Source of the DNA: Sodaliphilus pleomorphus
GTDB taxonomy: Bacteria; Bacteroidota; Bacteroidia; Bacteroidales; Muribaculaceae
Direction of reading: 5' to 3'
NCBI RefSeq assembly: GCF_009676955.1
Contig: NZ_CP045696.1
Coordinates: 2,623,001 to 2,687,000, forward strand
DNA: 64,000 nucleotides
Shown here: one piece after another, positions 43,285-51,833 of the stretch
Layout of the letters: every line of letters begins with the position of its first letter
Position numbering within the stretch: position 1 is the stretch's first letter
Notes under the pieces: generated by a model
Seen by the model: only the letters and a program-made list of their open reading frames with translations
Databases searched by the model: none
Told to the model about the DNA's origin: nothing
Program-made: the position numbers and the translations under genes

Positions 43285-44261
43285 ATTCCAATAATGTATT
43301 TGCTAAATGGTAATTTGCTGATGCACCAGCAAATGAGCCATGAGAGAATAAATGTTGAAATTGCAATAGTCGATATTTGGATGATGCTTTGCAGTTGCTG
43401 AATAGCCGATAAGTTCCATATCCCGTCTCTCATGACAAAGATGTGAATCAAGTATATTCCAAAGCTTAGTCGAGATGCACTGATTAACAATGAAGGCTCC
43501 TTTTTTACCTTGATTCTCTGTATTATTACAAACCATGAGAAACTCATCATGGCTACGGGCAACGATAAATACCATAATACCTCGTAGAAATCGCACTTGA
43601 TGTTGCACTTCAAGAAAACTATCGGCACTCCAATTGCAATAATTGCGGCTACTGCAAGATGCCAAGCCTTAAACCTATAGTGATTATTGATATAGTATCC
43701 TAAAAGAAAATAACCTACATAGCCTGTAAAATAGTACAGAATGTTTGTGTTGTTATCCTCAAAGTTGAGCACGAGTCTCAGGTAGGGATAAACAAGTGAG
43801 ATAGCCCATAAGGCCAAGTAAAATTCTATTTCCCGCTTGCTGGCAGTCTTTAGCCAAGCAGACAGAATAGGCGTTAACATGTATAGCCCCGCTAAGGTGT
43901 ACATAAACCACAACACGCCATGACCTTGTGGTGCAAATGGAATGGTACATATCGTGCGTGCGAGTTCAACAATTGTAGTTCCGTTGCTGATCCATTTAAC
44001 TGCCAAGTAAAAGAATGTCCAGAACAACGTTGGCCATATGATTTTAGAAAAACGACGTTTTAGAAAATCCTTTTGCTTTAAACTTGTGTTTAACAACAAT
44101 GCCCCACTCACCATAAAAAACAGTCCGATACCAGCTGCTGTTATGTAGGATAAGCCTGATAGGATAAATCCAGGAGCACTGCCAGGCATGGGAGAGTGCA
44201 TGAATACAATCATGCAAATTGCAATCACTCGAATGATATCTAAAGAGATGTCTCGTGTCAT
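43281..44261 (-). CDS. Acyltransferase family 3 membrane protein
   Basis: 326 residues with about ten membrane helices. The family signature near the start is MTRDISLDIIRVIAICMIVF followed by MHSP, with the conserved His. SKIIWPTLFWTFFYLAVKWI and GVLWFMYTLAGLYMLTPILS are typical OafA/WecH-type blocks. It probably O-acetylates a sugar of the surface glycan. It is AT-rich compared with both neighbours, suggesting separate acquisition. It overlaps the upstream and downstream genes by 4 bp each. Confidence 0.9.
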   Translation of the reverse strand: MTRDISLDIIRVIAICMIVFMHSPMPGSAPGFILSGLSYITAAGIGLFFMVSGALLLNTSLKQKDFLKRRFSKIIWPTLFWTFFYLAVKWISNGTTIVELARTICTIPFAPQGHGVLWFMYTLAGLYMLTPILSAWLKTASKREIEFYLALWAISLVYPYLRLVLNFEDNNTNILYYFTGYVGYFLLGYYINNHYRFKAWHLAVAAIIAIGVPIVFLKCNIKCDFYEVLWYLSLPVAMMSFSWFVIIQRIKVKKEPSLLISASRLSFGIYLIHIFVMRDGIWNLSAIQQLQSIIQISTIAISTFILSWLICWCISKLPFSKYIIGI

Positions 44262-44776
44262 GTGTCAAGTAGTTTGTATATTTTGTTTACCTCGCTCTCG
44301 TTGCCGTAGTCGTGTGCCGCGAGATAGCTGGCGAGGCGATGCCGCAGGGCGCTGTCGGCCATCACGCTGGCAATGCCGCGGGCGCAGCCCTCGTTGTCGA
44401 GTGGCACGATCACCCCGTCTACGCCGTCGTTTATCTGGCTGTGGGCGGTGGGGTAGTTGGTCACGACCACAGGCTTGCACAGTATTTGGGCCTCGCGCAC
44501 GGTCACGCTTTTGCCCTCGTAGCGGCTGGGCTGCACATAGAGGTCGCACGCCTTGATGTAGGGGTAGGGGTTGCTTTTCTTGCCGAGCAAGACCACGTGC
44601 TCCTGCATGCCGGCCCTGTCGATGTTTCGCCTTATCAGTTGCTCGTCGCCGCCAAACCCTATGATATACCAGCGCAGGTCGTCGATGCCATGATCGGCCA
44701 CTATGCGCCTGGCAATGTCGGGCACATTGTCGTAGTTCTTGGCGTGGGTGAATCGCCCTATCGATAACAGTTTCAT
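44258..44776 (-). pseudogene. GT4 glycosyltransferase, C-terminal part of a split gene
   Basis: 172 residues readable from an internal ATG at 44774-44776 (MKLLSIGRFTHAKNYDNVPD). This is the nucleotide-sugar-binding half of a GT-B enzyme: WYIIGFGGDEQLIRRNI, YIKACDLYVQPSRYEGKSVT with the conserved Glu, VREAQILCKPVVVTNY. A whole GT4 needs the N-terminal half, which lies directly upstream in another frame (44805-45572). The frames differ by one base, and deleting the 76 bp between two exact 11-bp repeats would join them. Reinitiation at the ATG might still give a free C-half, but activity is doubtful. Confidence 0.75.
44757..44767. repeat. Direct repeat CCTATCGATAA, copy 1
   Basis: Identical 11-mer to 44833-44843; the repeat period is 76 bp. 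Both encode LSIG of the GT4 nucleotide-sugar domain, in different frames. Confidence 0.85.
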
Positions 44777-44804
44777 GAGTTGTTGAGCAATAAAGGGTAT
44801 GTAT

Positions 44805-45572
44805 TCAAAATTCTCTTTGTGTGCAAAATCTTCCTATCGATAAGATATTCAGCGTTTTAGTACCCCCCCCTGGGCTGGAGGGCGGCATCTCGGCGCTCAC
44901 GTCGAGCAACCGTGCTTGCTGCCTCACAAAGGCGGGCGAGAGTATGTTTTCAATTTCTATTATCTTGGGCTCCAGGCTGGGAAAGGTCTTGAGAAATGCG
45001 GTGGTGCAGTCGTGCGAGATGCTCACCACCTTGTCGTAGCCGTTCCACACGGGCAGCTCCTGGGCTGCATTCACGTGCACGGTGCTGTAGTCGGTGTGAA
45101 TCCAGCACAGCTTTTTCCTGGCCCTCACCTTGTGCAGCACCACGTTGTGAGGCTGCAGGAAGCTTATGGCCAGGTCATACTCGCCCAGGTCGTAGAGCGG
45201 GGCCAGATGCGGGTCGACACAGTTGGCCACATACTGAAACACACTCGCATCCATCTGCCGTTGCTCCGGCGTTAGCCCCCGGGCATAGCGCTCATGCTGC
45301 CAGCGGGCCTTGAGCCGAGCCAGGGCGATGCCCAGCTGCCCCTCGCCGACGATTGTGGCCATGGGGCGCTCGATGGCGTTGTAGCCGCGCCGCTCGGGCA
45401 GCAGGTGCACATGCCCGGGGATGAGCGGCATCAGTTCGCCCGTGTGCTGGTTGAGAAACAAGTCCACGTCAACCCGCTCGGGGTCGAGCGCGTTGAGCAG
45501 TCCCAGCAACGCCCTTTCGGCCCCGCCCAGCTCCATGTAGTGCATGTTGATAAATATCCGTGCCTTAGCCAT
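44805..45572 (-). pseudogene. GT4 glycosyltransferase, N-terminal part of a split gene
   Basis: 255 residues from ATG 45570-45572, whose A is the last base of the previous stop (TAATG). The acceptor half of a GT-B enzyme is visible: ARIFINMHYMELGGAERALL, KKLCWIHTDYSTVHVNAAQE, YDKVVSISHDCTTAFLKTFP. The frame ends TLNILSIGRF-CTQREF and stops, just where the nucleotide-sugar domain should start. Beyond it an out-of-frame AT-rich piece encodes AHKENFEYIPFIAQQL, a second version of the region found again in the C-terminal fragment. A run of eight C (44863-44870, plus strand) lies just before the break. Confidence 0.75.
44833..44843. repeat. Direct repeat CCTATCGATAA, copy 2
   Basis: Second exact copy. 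The DNA between the copies is AT-rich compared with the GC-rich gene halves on either side. Confidence 0.85.
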
Positions 45573-46195
45573 TAGTAATCCCATGTTATATTATTGGCTA
45601 CTACTTTTGCAGGACATCCTGCAATCACGCTATTAGGTGGACAATTCTTAGTTACAATTGCCCCAAATGCAACGATTGAATTCTTACCTATTTCTACTCC
45701 TTTTAAAATTGTACAGTTTTGAGCCAGCCAGATGTGGTCATGCAGAATAATGTCTTTTGCGAGATTTGTCACATTGCCTGTAACAGTGTTTATTACCTTA
45801 TGAGAATCATGATTCCTTAGTAATATGTTGTAACTGAACATGCATCTTTTACCTATTGAGATTGATGCATCTTTTAAGATAAATGTTACTCCACGTACTC
45901 CTGTTTCCGAGCCTATATTTAACTTAGAATTCCCTTCAGCAATAATTGTGCATGGCCCTCTGAATTTTACATTTTCATCAAAAACGATGTGATTATTATC
46001 ACCGTTTATCGTAATTGTAAGATTGTCTAGTCTACATCTTTCTCCAATAATTACGCGATTGTTGTTTCCTTTTATATTTATAAAGAAATTATGTTTATGT
46101 CTCGGTTTGCCAATTTTAATTGCATTGCTTTTCCCTGAGATCTTAAATGGTCTGAGATTCCTATAGAATTCTCTTATAATATCTTTGATTATCAT
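45572..46195 (-). CDS. Left-handed beta-helix (hexapeptide) acyltransferase
   Basis: 207 residues of hexapeptide repeats: NNRVIIGERCRLDNLTITIN, NIGSETGVRGVTFIL, ISIGKRCMFSYNILLRNHDS with the catalytic His region, then HIWLAQNCTILKGVEIGKNS, IVAFGAIVTKNCPPNSVIAG, CPAKVV. The ending is typical of maltose/serine O-acetyltransferase relatives in polysaccharide loci. It probably acetylates a glycan sugar, using acetyl-CoA in the cytoplasm. AT-rich; overlaps the upstream gene by 4 bp. Confidence 0.9.
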   Translation of the reverse strand: MIIKDIIREFYRNLRPFKISGKSNAIKIGKPRHKHNFFINIKGNNNRVIIGERCRLDNLTITINGDNNHIVFDENVKFRGPCTIIAEGNSKLNIGSETGVRGVTFILKDASISIGKRCMFSYNILLRNHDSHKVINTVTGNVTNLAKDIILHDHIWLAQNCTILKGVEIGKNSIVAFGAIVTKNCPPNSVIAGCPAKVVANNITWDY

Positions 46196-47235
46196 CGAAG
46201 TAATTTCGCTATTTTTGTCTTTAAATCTAATAATGTGATATTTTTAAAGTAATATATTCTCTCTTTGATAGAGTTTTCAATTTTTTTGAGAGAATTTGAC
46301 TCAGCTTTATTCCACTGGGATAAAGCTATGTCGTTTAAAACCAACTCGGCAATTTCTTGAGTCTCTTTAACATTATCTGTTATGTGGAGAGAATCTTTCC
46401 CCCTGCCAAAGTTGCTACGGAGATCATCTTTGAAGGATATTAGTTTATTAAGATCCTCCTCAAAGGTGAAAAAAATAAATTCAAGTGTATGACCTTTCCC
46501 ATAGCACCTTAGTGCCTTGTCCTTTACCGCCTCAATTGAATGGGTCCATTCTTGTTCTTGATATATTTGCTTTACAAAAGCAGTCAATGCATTATATGTG
46601 ACTCTGATTTTTTTACGATAAACTACTTGTTGATTGTTTTCTATTAGGTTTCTTGCTAAAGTCTTTTGATTCTCATTCAGAGTAGGCCATATACACATAA
46701 CATGTACATTAGAAAGCCAATACATCATCTCAAGTGCTATCTCATCTAAAGTAACCCAGGAGAGTCCTCGCATCTTGAAATATTGATAGTCAAAGTTGGC
46801 CTTTGATGTTACATCTTTGAATCTTGCGATGGTTATTTCCTTATTATAATAGGCCAAAATAGCCACTCTGTGTGCTCCATCTAGTATTACACCATTAGAG
46901 TCAACAGGGACAAGAGAAACCGATTTGTCAAAATCTTTATCCTTAAAACTTTCAATTAGATTGTTGAAGACACTTACAAAATCATCAAAAGATAATTTAT
47001 CATCGCGTCCTGGCTCTTTACCGTCAGGATTAAACGCCTTGATATGTTCAATGTAAACGCATAAAGCATGTTCCTTATTTTCTTTATAGTGGGTTAAATA
47101 ATAAAGTTTTGCGAAAAGATCAAACCGTTTTCCTGTCAGTAATGTACGTGCATTAACATTTTCAATGCTGTAACTTTTACTGTCAAGGTCGTATATCTCG
47201 CGTGTATGTTTTTGTATTAATGAAAGCTCCTGCAT
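46192..47235 (-). CDS. ParB/sulfiredoxin-like domain protein in glycan locus
   Basis: 347 residues. A ParB/Srx-like core near 105-145 reads LVPVDSNGVILDGAHRVAIL, where DGAHR matches the DGxHR motif of this fold. Some fold members (sulfiredoxin, the free-serine kinase SerK) act as ATP-using phosphotransferases on small molecules or proteins. The rest of the protein is unfamiliar (for example VHVMCIWPTLNENQKTLARN, AVKDKALRCYGKGHTLEFIF). No DNA-binding HTH is evident, so plasmid partitioning is unlikely. It overlaps the nucleotidyltransferase-like gene by 19 bp, suggesting that the two act together, perhaps in phosphate-containing modification of the glycan. That role is inference. Confidence 0.6.
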   Translation of the reverse strand: MQELSLIQKHTREIYDLDSKSYSIENVNARTLLTGKRFDLFAKLYYLTHYKENKEHALCVYIEHIKAFNPDGKEPGRDDKLSFDDFVSVFNNLIESFKDKDFDKSVSLVPVDSNGVILDGAHRVAILAYYNKEITIARFKDVTSKANFDYQYFKMRGLSWVTLDEIALEMMYWLSNVHVMCIWPTLNENQKTLARNLIENNQQVVYRKKIRVTYNALTAFVKQIYQEQEWTHSIEAVKDKALRCYGKGHTLEFIFFTFEEDLNKLISFKDDLRSNFGRGKDSLHITDNVKETQEIAELVLNDIALSQWNKAESNSLKKIENSIKERIYYFKNITLLDLKTKIAKLLR

Positions 47236-47936
47236 ATATAATGTCTGATGTCTACAAGAAATTGAATTAATTTTACTCTGGAATCGAACTTCATGTGCTT
47301 ATATCTTAGACCAATATTAGATTTAATCATAGAACGATTGATGTTCTTTTTGTTTAGTGGGACATAAATATCATGTGGGTATGAGTAAAAATAGCCATGC
47401 GCTGTCATGAATTTCTCAAGAACAGCAACAAATTGTTTTCGTTCATTTGATTCTTGATCTAAAGTGATATTAAACTGAGACAATCGAGAGATGATATTCT
47501 TTCGATATTCCGCATTAATTTCCTTTTTTTGGACAAGTGCATGATAAAGAAGAGAATATAGCATATTCGTTTCATCCATGACGTAGAAGCCCTGCGGAGA
47601 AAGAACTCTATACTTGAGCATGTCTTTTTCCCATGATGTGCAATAATACCCGTCTCCGACATGTCTAAGGTCAAGTTTTACTCGTTTGCCTTTAATTGAG
47701 ATATGATAGTGAGTGCCATCATTAAATAGTTTTGGAGAAAGATCTTGATAACTTCTTGCCCCTAATAAATTGACAATTGTTAGGCTGTTTTCACACAGGA
47801 TGTCAACATCGCCGTGCCCATCCATATACATATTAGAGGTTAATAGATTATCATAATTTCTTAAAATTACATATCTCACATCGTTAGAGTGTAATATGTC
47901 AATAACCTCTTGGAAGCTGTTGAAATCTCCTTTCAT
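47217..47936 (-). CDS. Nucleotidyltransferase-fold protein in glycan locus
   Basis: 239 residues. The core near residues 15-50 reads VRYVILRNYDNLLTSNMYMD then GHGDVDILCENS, with the DxD of the nucleotidyltransferase superfamily. A third acid follows in GKRVKLDLRHVGDGYYC. The helical remainder (MDETNMLYSLLYHALVQKKE) resembles the uncharacterised NTase group often found beside LPS/capsule genes. The canonical GS motif before DxD is not obvious. It is paired by a 19-bp overlap with the ParB/Srx-like gene and overlaps the GT2 gene upstream by 4 bp. The substrate is unknown. Confidence 0.65.
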   Translation of the reverse strand: MKGDFNSFQEVIDILHSNDVRYVILRNYDNLLTSNMYMDGHGDVDILCENSLTIVNLLGARSYQDLSPKLFNDGTHYHISIKGKRVKLDLRHVGDGYYCTSWEKDMLKYRVLSPQGFYVMDETNMLYSLLYHALVQKKEINAEYRKNIISRLSQFNITLDQESNERKQFVAVLEKFMTAHGYFYSYPHDIYVPLNKKNINRSMIKSNIGLRYKHMKFDSRVKLIQFLVDIRHYICRSFH

Positions 47937-48910
47937 ATATTGATCCTTTTTAGGGGTTTGTTTTTTAATAGAATTCGATTTGTTATTCTTCGCATTAGAG
48001 AAATGATTTTTAATAATGTGGGGTATTTAAAATTTATTTTTAAAGATAGAGGTGCCTTGGATGTGTCAATCTTACTAATATATTCTATAAATGCATTGAT
48101 TATTCTTTTATCTTTTGAACTTAATGAGGCTAGGTACATGTCTCGTACCAGGTTAAAAAAACAATGCCGCATTAAACTCTCAAATTGAGGGTAATTATCT
48201 CTTATGAAATAATATCGTTCTTTGTAGCCTTCAAGTAAGTCTATGTTCTTAAGAGAAAAATGTCCCGAGATGCTGTCTCCCCTTTGTCGATAATAATAAA
48301 GCGGCTGAGGGATGATACCATAACATGAAATCTCGTTGATAATAAGGTGTTGCCAATATGCATCTTCAAAGTACTTCCCTACGGGATTTAAATGCCTTTT
48401 TACAATCGAGGTCTTGTAGAGTTTTCCCCAAACAAAATTTTTAATATAAGTATTTTTAATTAATTCTCTCATCGTTTCCTCCTTGTTCAGCACAAAGGGG
48501 TGAGTTTCTTCGCAAATGTATCTATCGTCAAAGAGAAGGTAATTTGGATAAGCGTAATAAAAGCCTGCTTGTACTACTTCACATTTGTTTTTTATAGCAA
48601 AGTCGTACAGAGTCATAATTGCATTAGAAACAAGCCAGTCGTCGCTGTCTAAAAAATAGATATATTCCCCTTTGGCAGCATTTATGCCTGCATTACGAGC
48701 ATCGCTTAAGCCGCCATTCGATTTATTTATTATGGAGACATTTGAGAATTTATGAGCGAAGTATCTACAAATGTCAAGACTTCCATCTGTTGAGCCATCA
48801 TTTACAAGAATTATCTCTACCTGCTCTTGATTAAATAGCCCTATACTTTCGATTGACTTGTACAGATATTTCTCAACATTGTAAATTGGTAAAACGATGC
48901 TTATCTTCAT
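47933..48910 (-). CDS. GT2 family glycosyltransferase
   Basis: 325 residues, GT-A fold: KISIVLPIYNVEKYLYKSIE, VEIILVNDGSTDGSLDICRY, NKSNGGLSDARNAGINAAKG, and the DxD in EYIYFLDSDDWLV. It transfers an activated sugar to the growing surface glycan at the cytoplasmic face. AT-rich (well below the window average), consistent with horizontal exchange of this part of the locus. Overlaps both neighbours by 4 bp. Confidence 0.94.
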   Translation of the reverse strand: MKISIVLPIYNVEKYLYKSIESIGLFNQEQVEIILVNDGSTDGSLDICRYFAHKFSNVSIINKSNGGLSDARNAGINAAKGEYIYFLDSDDWLVSNAIMTLYDFAIKNKCEVVQAGFYYAYPNYLLFDDRYICEETHPFVLNKEETMRELIKNTYIKNFVWGKLYKTSIVKRHLNPVGKYFEDAYWQHLIINEISCYGIIPQPLYYYRQRGDSISGHFSLKNIDLLEGYKERYYFIRDNYPQFESLMRHCFFNLVRDMYLASLSSKDKRIINAFIEYISKIDTSKAPLSLKINFKYPTLLKIISLMRRITNRILLKNKPLKRINI

Positions 48911-49872
48911 CTTTTTAGGGTCATTAATAAATCATATAAGTAATATAAATGAGAGATTAACATCTTATTCAAAAAATATTCTTTCCAAGAGCTGTTTCTC
49001 TTCCATTTCTTTAGTAGATGAGTATCAACTCCTTTTAGTTTCGTTATTCTCTCCTTTCTGGTCTTAAACTCATTACTATATATTGATGCAATGACCCTTT
49101 CCTGCCAGTAGGTTAGGTATTCCATAGGGTATGTGCTTGATGTTTGTATGTTAGACATTAGTTTTTCTACTACTGCACGAAATTTTATAAAGCCATGCAT
49201 CTCTTCGTCAAAAGAGGCTATCCCTAAGGTTGTTAAAGAGCCCTGATGAAGATCATAAATGTATCCGCATCCTGGAGTGAAACTTAAACTTCTTATTTTT
49301 AATAGATACGTGTAGACAAATAGTGCATCCTCTCCAGCATGAATTTTTTCGTCAAACAAGATGGAATTGCTTTTTAAAATGTCTGTTTTAAATAGCTTTG
49401 CCCATGGAGCTTTTTGAAACCGCATTAGGTTCTTGTCAAATATTACACCAAAATCCTCTCTTTTTAAAAATAGATCCGGGTACTCTCTTTTCTGGCAATC
49501 TCTTCCGTTTATTTTTTTTTGACCTGTCAAAACAAACTCGCAACAATATTTTTTTTGGCTTTCAAAAAGCGTGTCAAGAAGGCGCTCATTGACATAATCG
49601 TCAGAGTCGATAAATGTAATCCAATTTCCGTTTGCATTTTTTATTCCACGATTTCTTGCGGAGCTGACACCTTGGTTCTTTTGATGGTAAACTTTTATAC
49701 GGTTGTATTTGCTTTGATATTCATCACAAATTTCACTGGAACTATCAGTGCTACCGTCATCAACAAGAATGAGCTCAAAATCCTTAAAAGATTGAGCTAG
49801 GATGCTTTCAATACAACGCTTTAGATATTTTCCTGAGTTATATACAGGGACTATGACTGAAATCTCTGGCAT
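48907..49872 (-). CDS. GT2 family glycosyltransferase
   Basis: 321 residues, same fold as the next gene: PEISVIVPVYNSGKYLKRCI, FELILVDDGSTDSSSEICDE, HQKNQGVSSARNRGIKNANG, and DxD in WITFIDSDDYVN. The first half is clearly related to the other GT2; the C-terminal halves differ, suggesting different acceptors. AT-rich. It overlaps the flippase gene by 22 bp and the following GT2 gene by 4 bp. Confidence 0.94.
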   Translation of the reverse strand: MPEISVIVPVYNSGKYLKRCIESILAQSFKDFELILVDDGSTDSSSEICDEYQSKYNRIKVYHQKNQGVSSARNRGIKNANGNWITFIDSDDYVNERLLDTLFESQKKYCCEFVLTGQKKINGRDCQKREYPDLFLKREDFGVIFDKNLMRFQKAPWAKLFKTDILKSNSILFDEKIHAGEDALFVYTYLLKIRSLSFTPGCGYIYDLHQGSLTTLGIASFDEEMHGFIKFRAVVEKLMSNIQTSSTYPMEYLTYWQERVIASIYSNEFKTRKERITKLKGVDTHLLKKWKRNSSWKEYFLNKMLISHLYYLYDLLMTLKR

Positions 49873-51380
49873 AATTTGTCTTTTACAATTTTTCGTGTTT
49901 TATCATCCAAAAGAAAGCAATAGGTTACAGAAAGTAATACAATAAGGTTCACTGCCGTTACTACAAATAATCGCCAAAAAGAATCTTGCATGTTTCGGTA
50001 GACAATATAGGAGAGTATTGCCGCTATTGCAACCACGATGCTTCCTTGAGCAATTCTCTTGATCAATGCATAAATGCTAAACGAGCTTATTTGTTTTTTT
50101 AAAATTACCAAATCACTGGATAATACTAAAATATTTACAATCACTAAGGTGTAATAAGCAAAATTGGAGCTAAAGTTCAATTTAAAAAAAATGTATACGG
50201 CAGGAAGGCTTGTTAATAGAATTGAACCGGTAATGAAACTGATGTATTTGATGTTTCCCGTAGCGTGATTTCCAATATTTACAATGCTATTAATAAGTCC
50301 AATGATACAAGAAAACAGCAGAATTCTGCAAAAGTCAATAGCATGGGCAGGCACGATGCCGAGCCAGATGTGTAACAACAATGGCATCTCGAGAAAACAA
50401 GGTGTGAGCAATATCCCAAAGAGTACGATGGTAATTGTGATAGCATTTGTCATAAGGTTTTGCATTTCTTCAACTTTGTCTTGGGCATATTGCTTGATGA
50501 TTTGAGGGCGGAATGCTGTGATGACATTAAATACCAGTCCTTGCACTACACCATTGACTGTGGTGGCGATGGAGCTGGCGGCGTTGAGGGTGACGCCGAA
50601 AAACATGTTGATGAGGAAGTTGATGCCCTGCTGGCGCGCCGTGACACAGGCGTTGCCATAGAGGTCCCAGCCCGAGAAGGAGAGCATGGGCTTGAGCAGG
50701 GTCTTGTCCCACACCCAGTGGAAGTGGGTTTCCTTGAAGTGGCGCAGGCAATAGACGCGGTAGATCAGCATGATGGTGACCGAGACGGCCAGGGTGAGCA
50801 CGGCATAGAGCTTGAGCTTGTCGAAGTGGCCCAGCACGAGCAGGTAGACGATGCCGAGCTTGAGCAGCGAGTTGAGGATCTCGACGTAGGCATACACGTT
50901 CATCTTCTCGTGCGAGATGATGCTGGCGTCGTAGGGCGCCTGGGTGATGCCTATCATCGAGCTCAGGATGCTGAGCTGGTACACCCAGTGGGCGGCCTCC
51001 ATGCGGCTGGGGGGTATCACGAGCTTGTTGCACAGGAACCACAGACCCACGGTCTCGCCCAGCACCATGACCACAAGGGCAATGCCCATGTGGATGATGA
51101 GCGCGCTCGAGAAGGTCCTGGCCAGGCGAGCGCTGTCGCCACGCCCCAGCTCGAAGGTGAGGAAGCGGCTTGTGGCGCCGGCCATGGCGGCGTTGAGAAA
51201 GCCCATCATGGCTATCACGCCGCCCACCACGCCATAGATGCCGTAGTCCTGCACGCCCAGGGTGTTGAGCACCACGCGCGAGGTGTAGAAGCCCACGATC
51301 ATGGTGAGGAACATGCGCAGGTAGAGTGCCACAGTGTTTTTGGCGATGCGGCGGTTGCTTGATGCTTGTGTTGCTGTCAT
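49851..51380 (-). CDS. Wzx/MATE-like polysaccharide flippase
   Basis: 509 residues with about 14 membrane helices. The start NRRIAKNTVALYLRMFLTMI, followed by YTSRVVLNTLGVQDYGIYGV, is typical of Bacteroidetes lipid-linked oligosaccharide flippases of the MOP superfamily. It is the first gene of the operon and moves undecaprenyl-linked repeat units across the inner membrane. The coding sequence is GC-rich for the first ~280 codons (51380 to about 50,550) and AT-rich after that, so the gene looks like a recombinant. Confidence 0.92.
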   Translation of the reverse strand: MTATQASSNRRIAKNTVALYLRMFLTMIVGFYTSRVVLNTLGVQDYGIYGVVGGVIAMMGFLNAAMAGATSRFLTFELGRGDSARLARTFSSALIIHMGIALVVMVLGETVGLWFLCNKLVIPPSRMEAAHWVYQLSILSSMIGITQAPYDASIISHEKMNVYAYVEILNSLLKLGIVYLLVLGHFDKLKLYAVLTLAVSVTIMLIYRVYCLRHFKETHFHWVWDKTLLKPMLSFSGWDLYGNACVTARQQGINFLINMFFGVTLNAASSIATTVNGVVQGLVFNVITAFRPQIIKQYAQDKVEEMQNLMTNAITITIVLFGILLTPCFLEMPLLLHIWLGIVPAHAIDFCRILLFSCIIGLINSIVNIGNHATGNIKYISFITGSILLTSLPAVYIFFKLNFSSNFAYYTLVIVNILVLSSDLVILKKQISSFSIYALIKRIAQGSIVVAIAAILSYIVYRNMQDSFWRLFVVTAVNLIVLLSVTYCFLLDDKTRKIVKDKLCQRFQS

Positions 51381-51548
51381 GCTACTGAGTGTGTGAAGTG
51401 CTCACTTCGAACACAAGACAATGCCTTGGGGCTTGGCAATGAGCATAACTTGCTCGTTGTCAATAAGTTTTGAGATATTGGGCTTCGATGTGCGGCATGA
51501 AATCAATTCTAATCCCATTTTCTCCTATCTTGTGTTTTTTTCGTGATG

Positions 51549-51556
51549 CAAAGGTA
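51549..51556 (-). promoter_or_regulatory. -7 box for the surface-polysaccharide operon
   Basis: TACCTTTG on the minus strand, 169 bp upstream of the flippase ATG. The leader between them (51,381-51,548) shows no ORF and no recognised antitermination element. Confidence 0.45.
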
Positions 51557-51632
51557 GAAAAAAAAACTTAATGTTTGGCTCTTTGCAGCTCAAAACATTT
51601 GTGCTGCCCAGATGGGGCGGCTTGCCAAAACG

Positions 51633-51675
51633 AAAAAAAAAAACGCCGAAAATCGTGTTCCAGATTTTCAACGTT
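51633..51675 (-). terminator. Terminator downstream of tRNA-Pro
   Basis: GAAAATC (51648-51654) pairs with GATTTTC (51663-51669), with an outer AACG/CGTT helix. On the minus strand a long T run follows. It lies 10 bp past the tRNA. Confidence 0.75.
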
Positions 51676-51685
51676 TTTTAAAAAC

Positions 51686-51763
51686 TGGTCGGGATGACTT
51701 GATTCGAACAAGCGACCCCTCGCCCCCCAGACGAATACTCTAACCGGACTGAGCTACATCCCG
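51686..51763 (-). tRNA. tRNA-Pro (anticodon GGG)
   Basis: On the minus strand the acceptor stem is CGGGATG/CATCCCG, with a D-arm (TAGCTCAGTCCGG). The anticodon loop CTGGGGG gives anticodon GGG. The T-arm contains TTCGAAT, then discriminator A and an encoded CCA (51686-51688). GGG reads CCC/CCU proline codons. It has its own promoter and terminator. Confidence 0.93.
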
Positions 51764-51801
51764 ATCGCTGCAATCGTGGGGTTGTCCCCTCAATTGCGAT
51801 G

Positions 51802-51833
51802 CAAAGGTAGCAAGATTTCTCAAGACGACAAAA
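51802..51833 (-). promoter_or_regulatory. Consensus Bacteroidetes promoter for tRNA-Pro
   Basis: On the minus strand TTTTG (51829-51833), a 19-bp spacer and TACCTTTG (51802-51809) match the -33/-7 consensus, 39 bp upstream of the tRNA 5' end. Confidence 0.75.

Noticed and set aside
46192..47235. Plasmid-partition or DNA-binding ParB function
   Set aside because: Only the ParB/Srx catalytic-fold motif is present. There is no HTH domain or ParA gene, and the context is a glycan operon.
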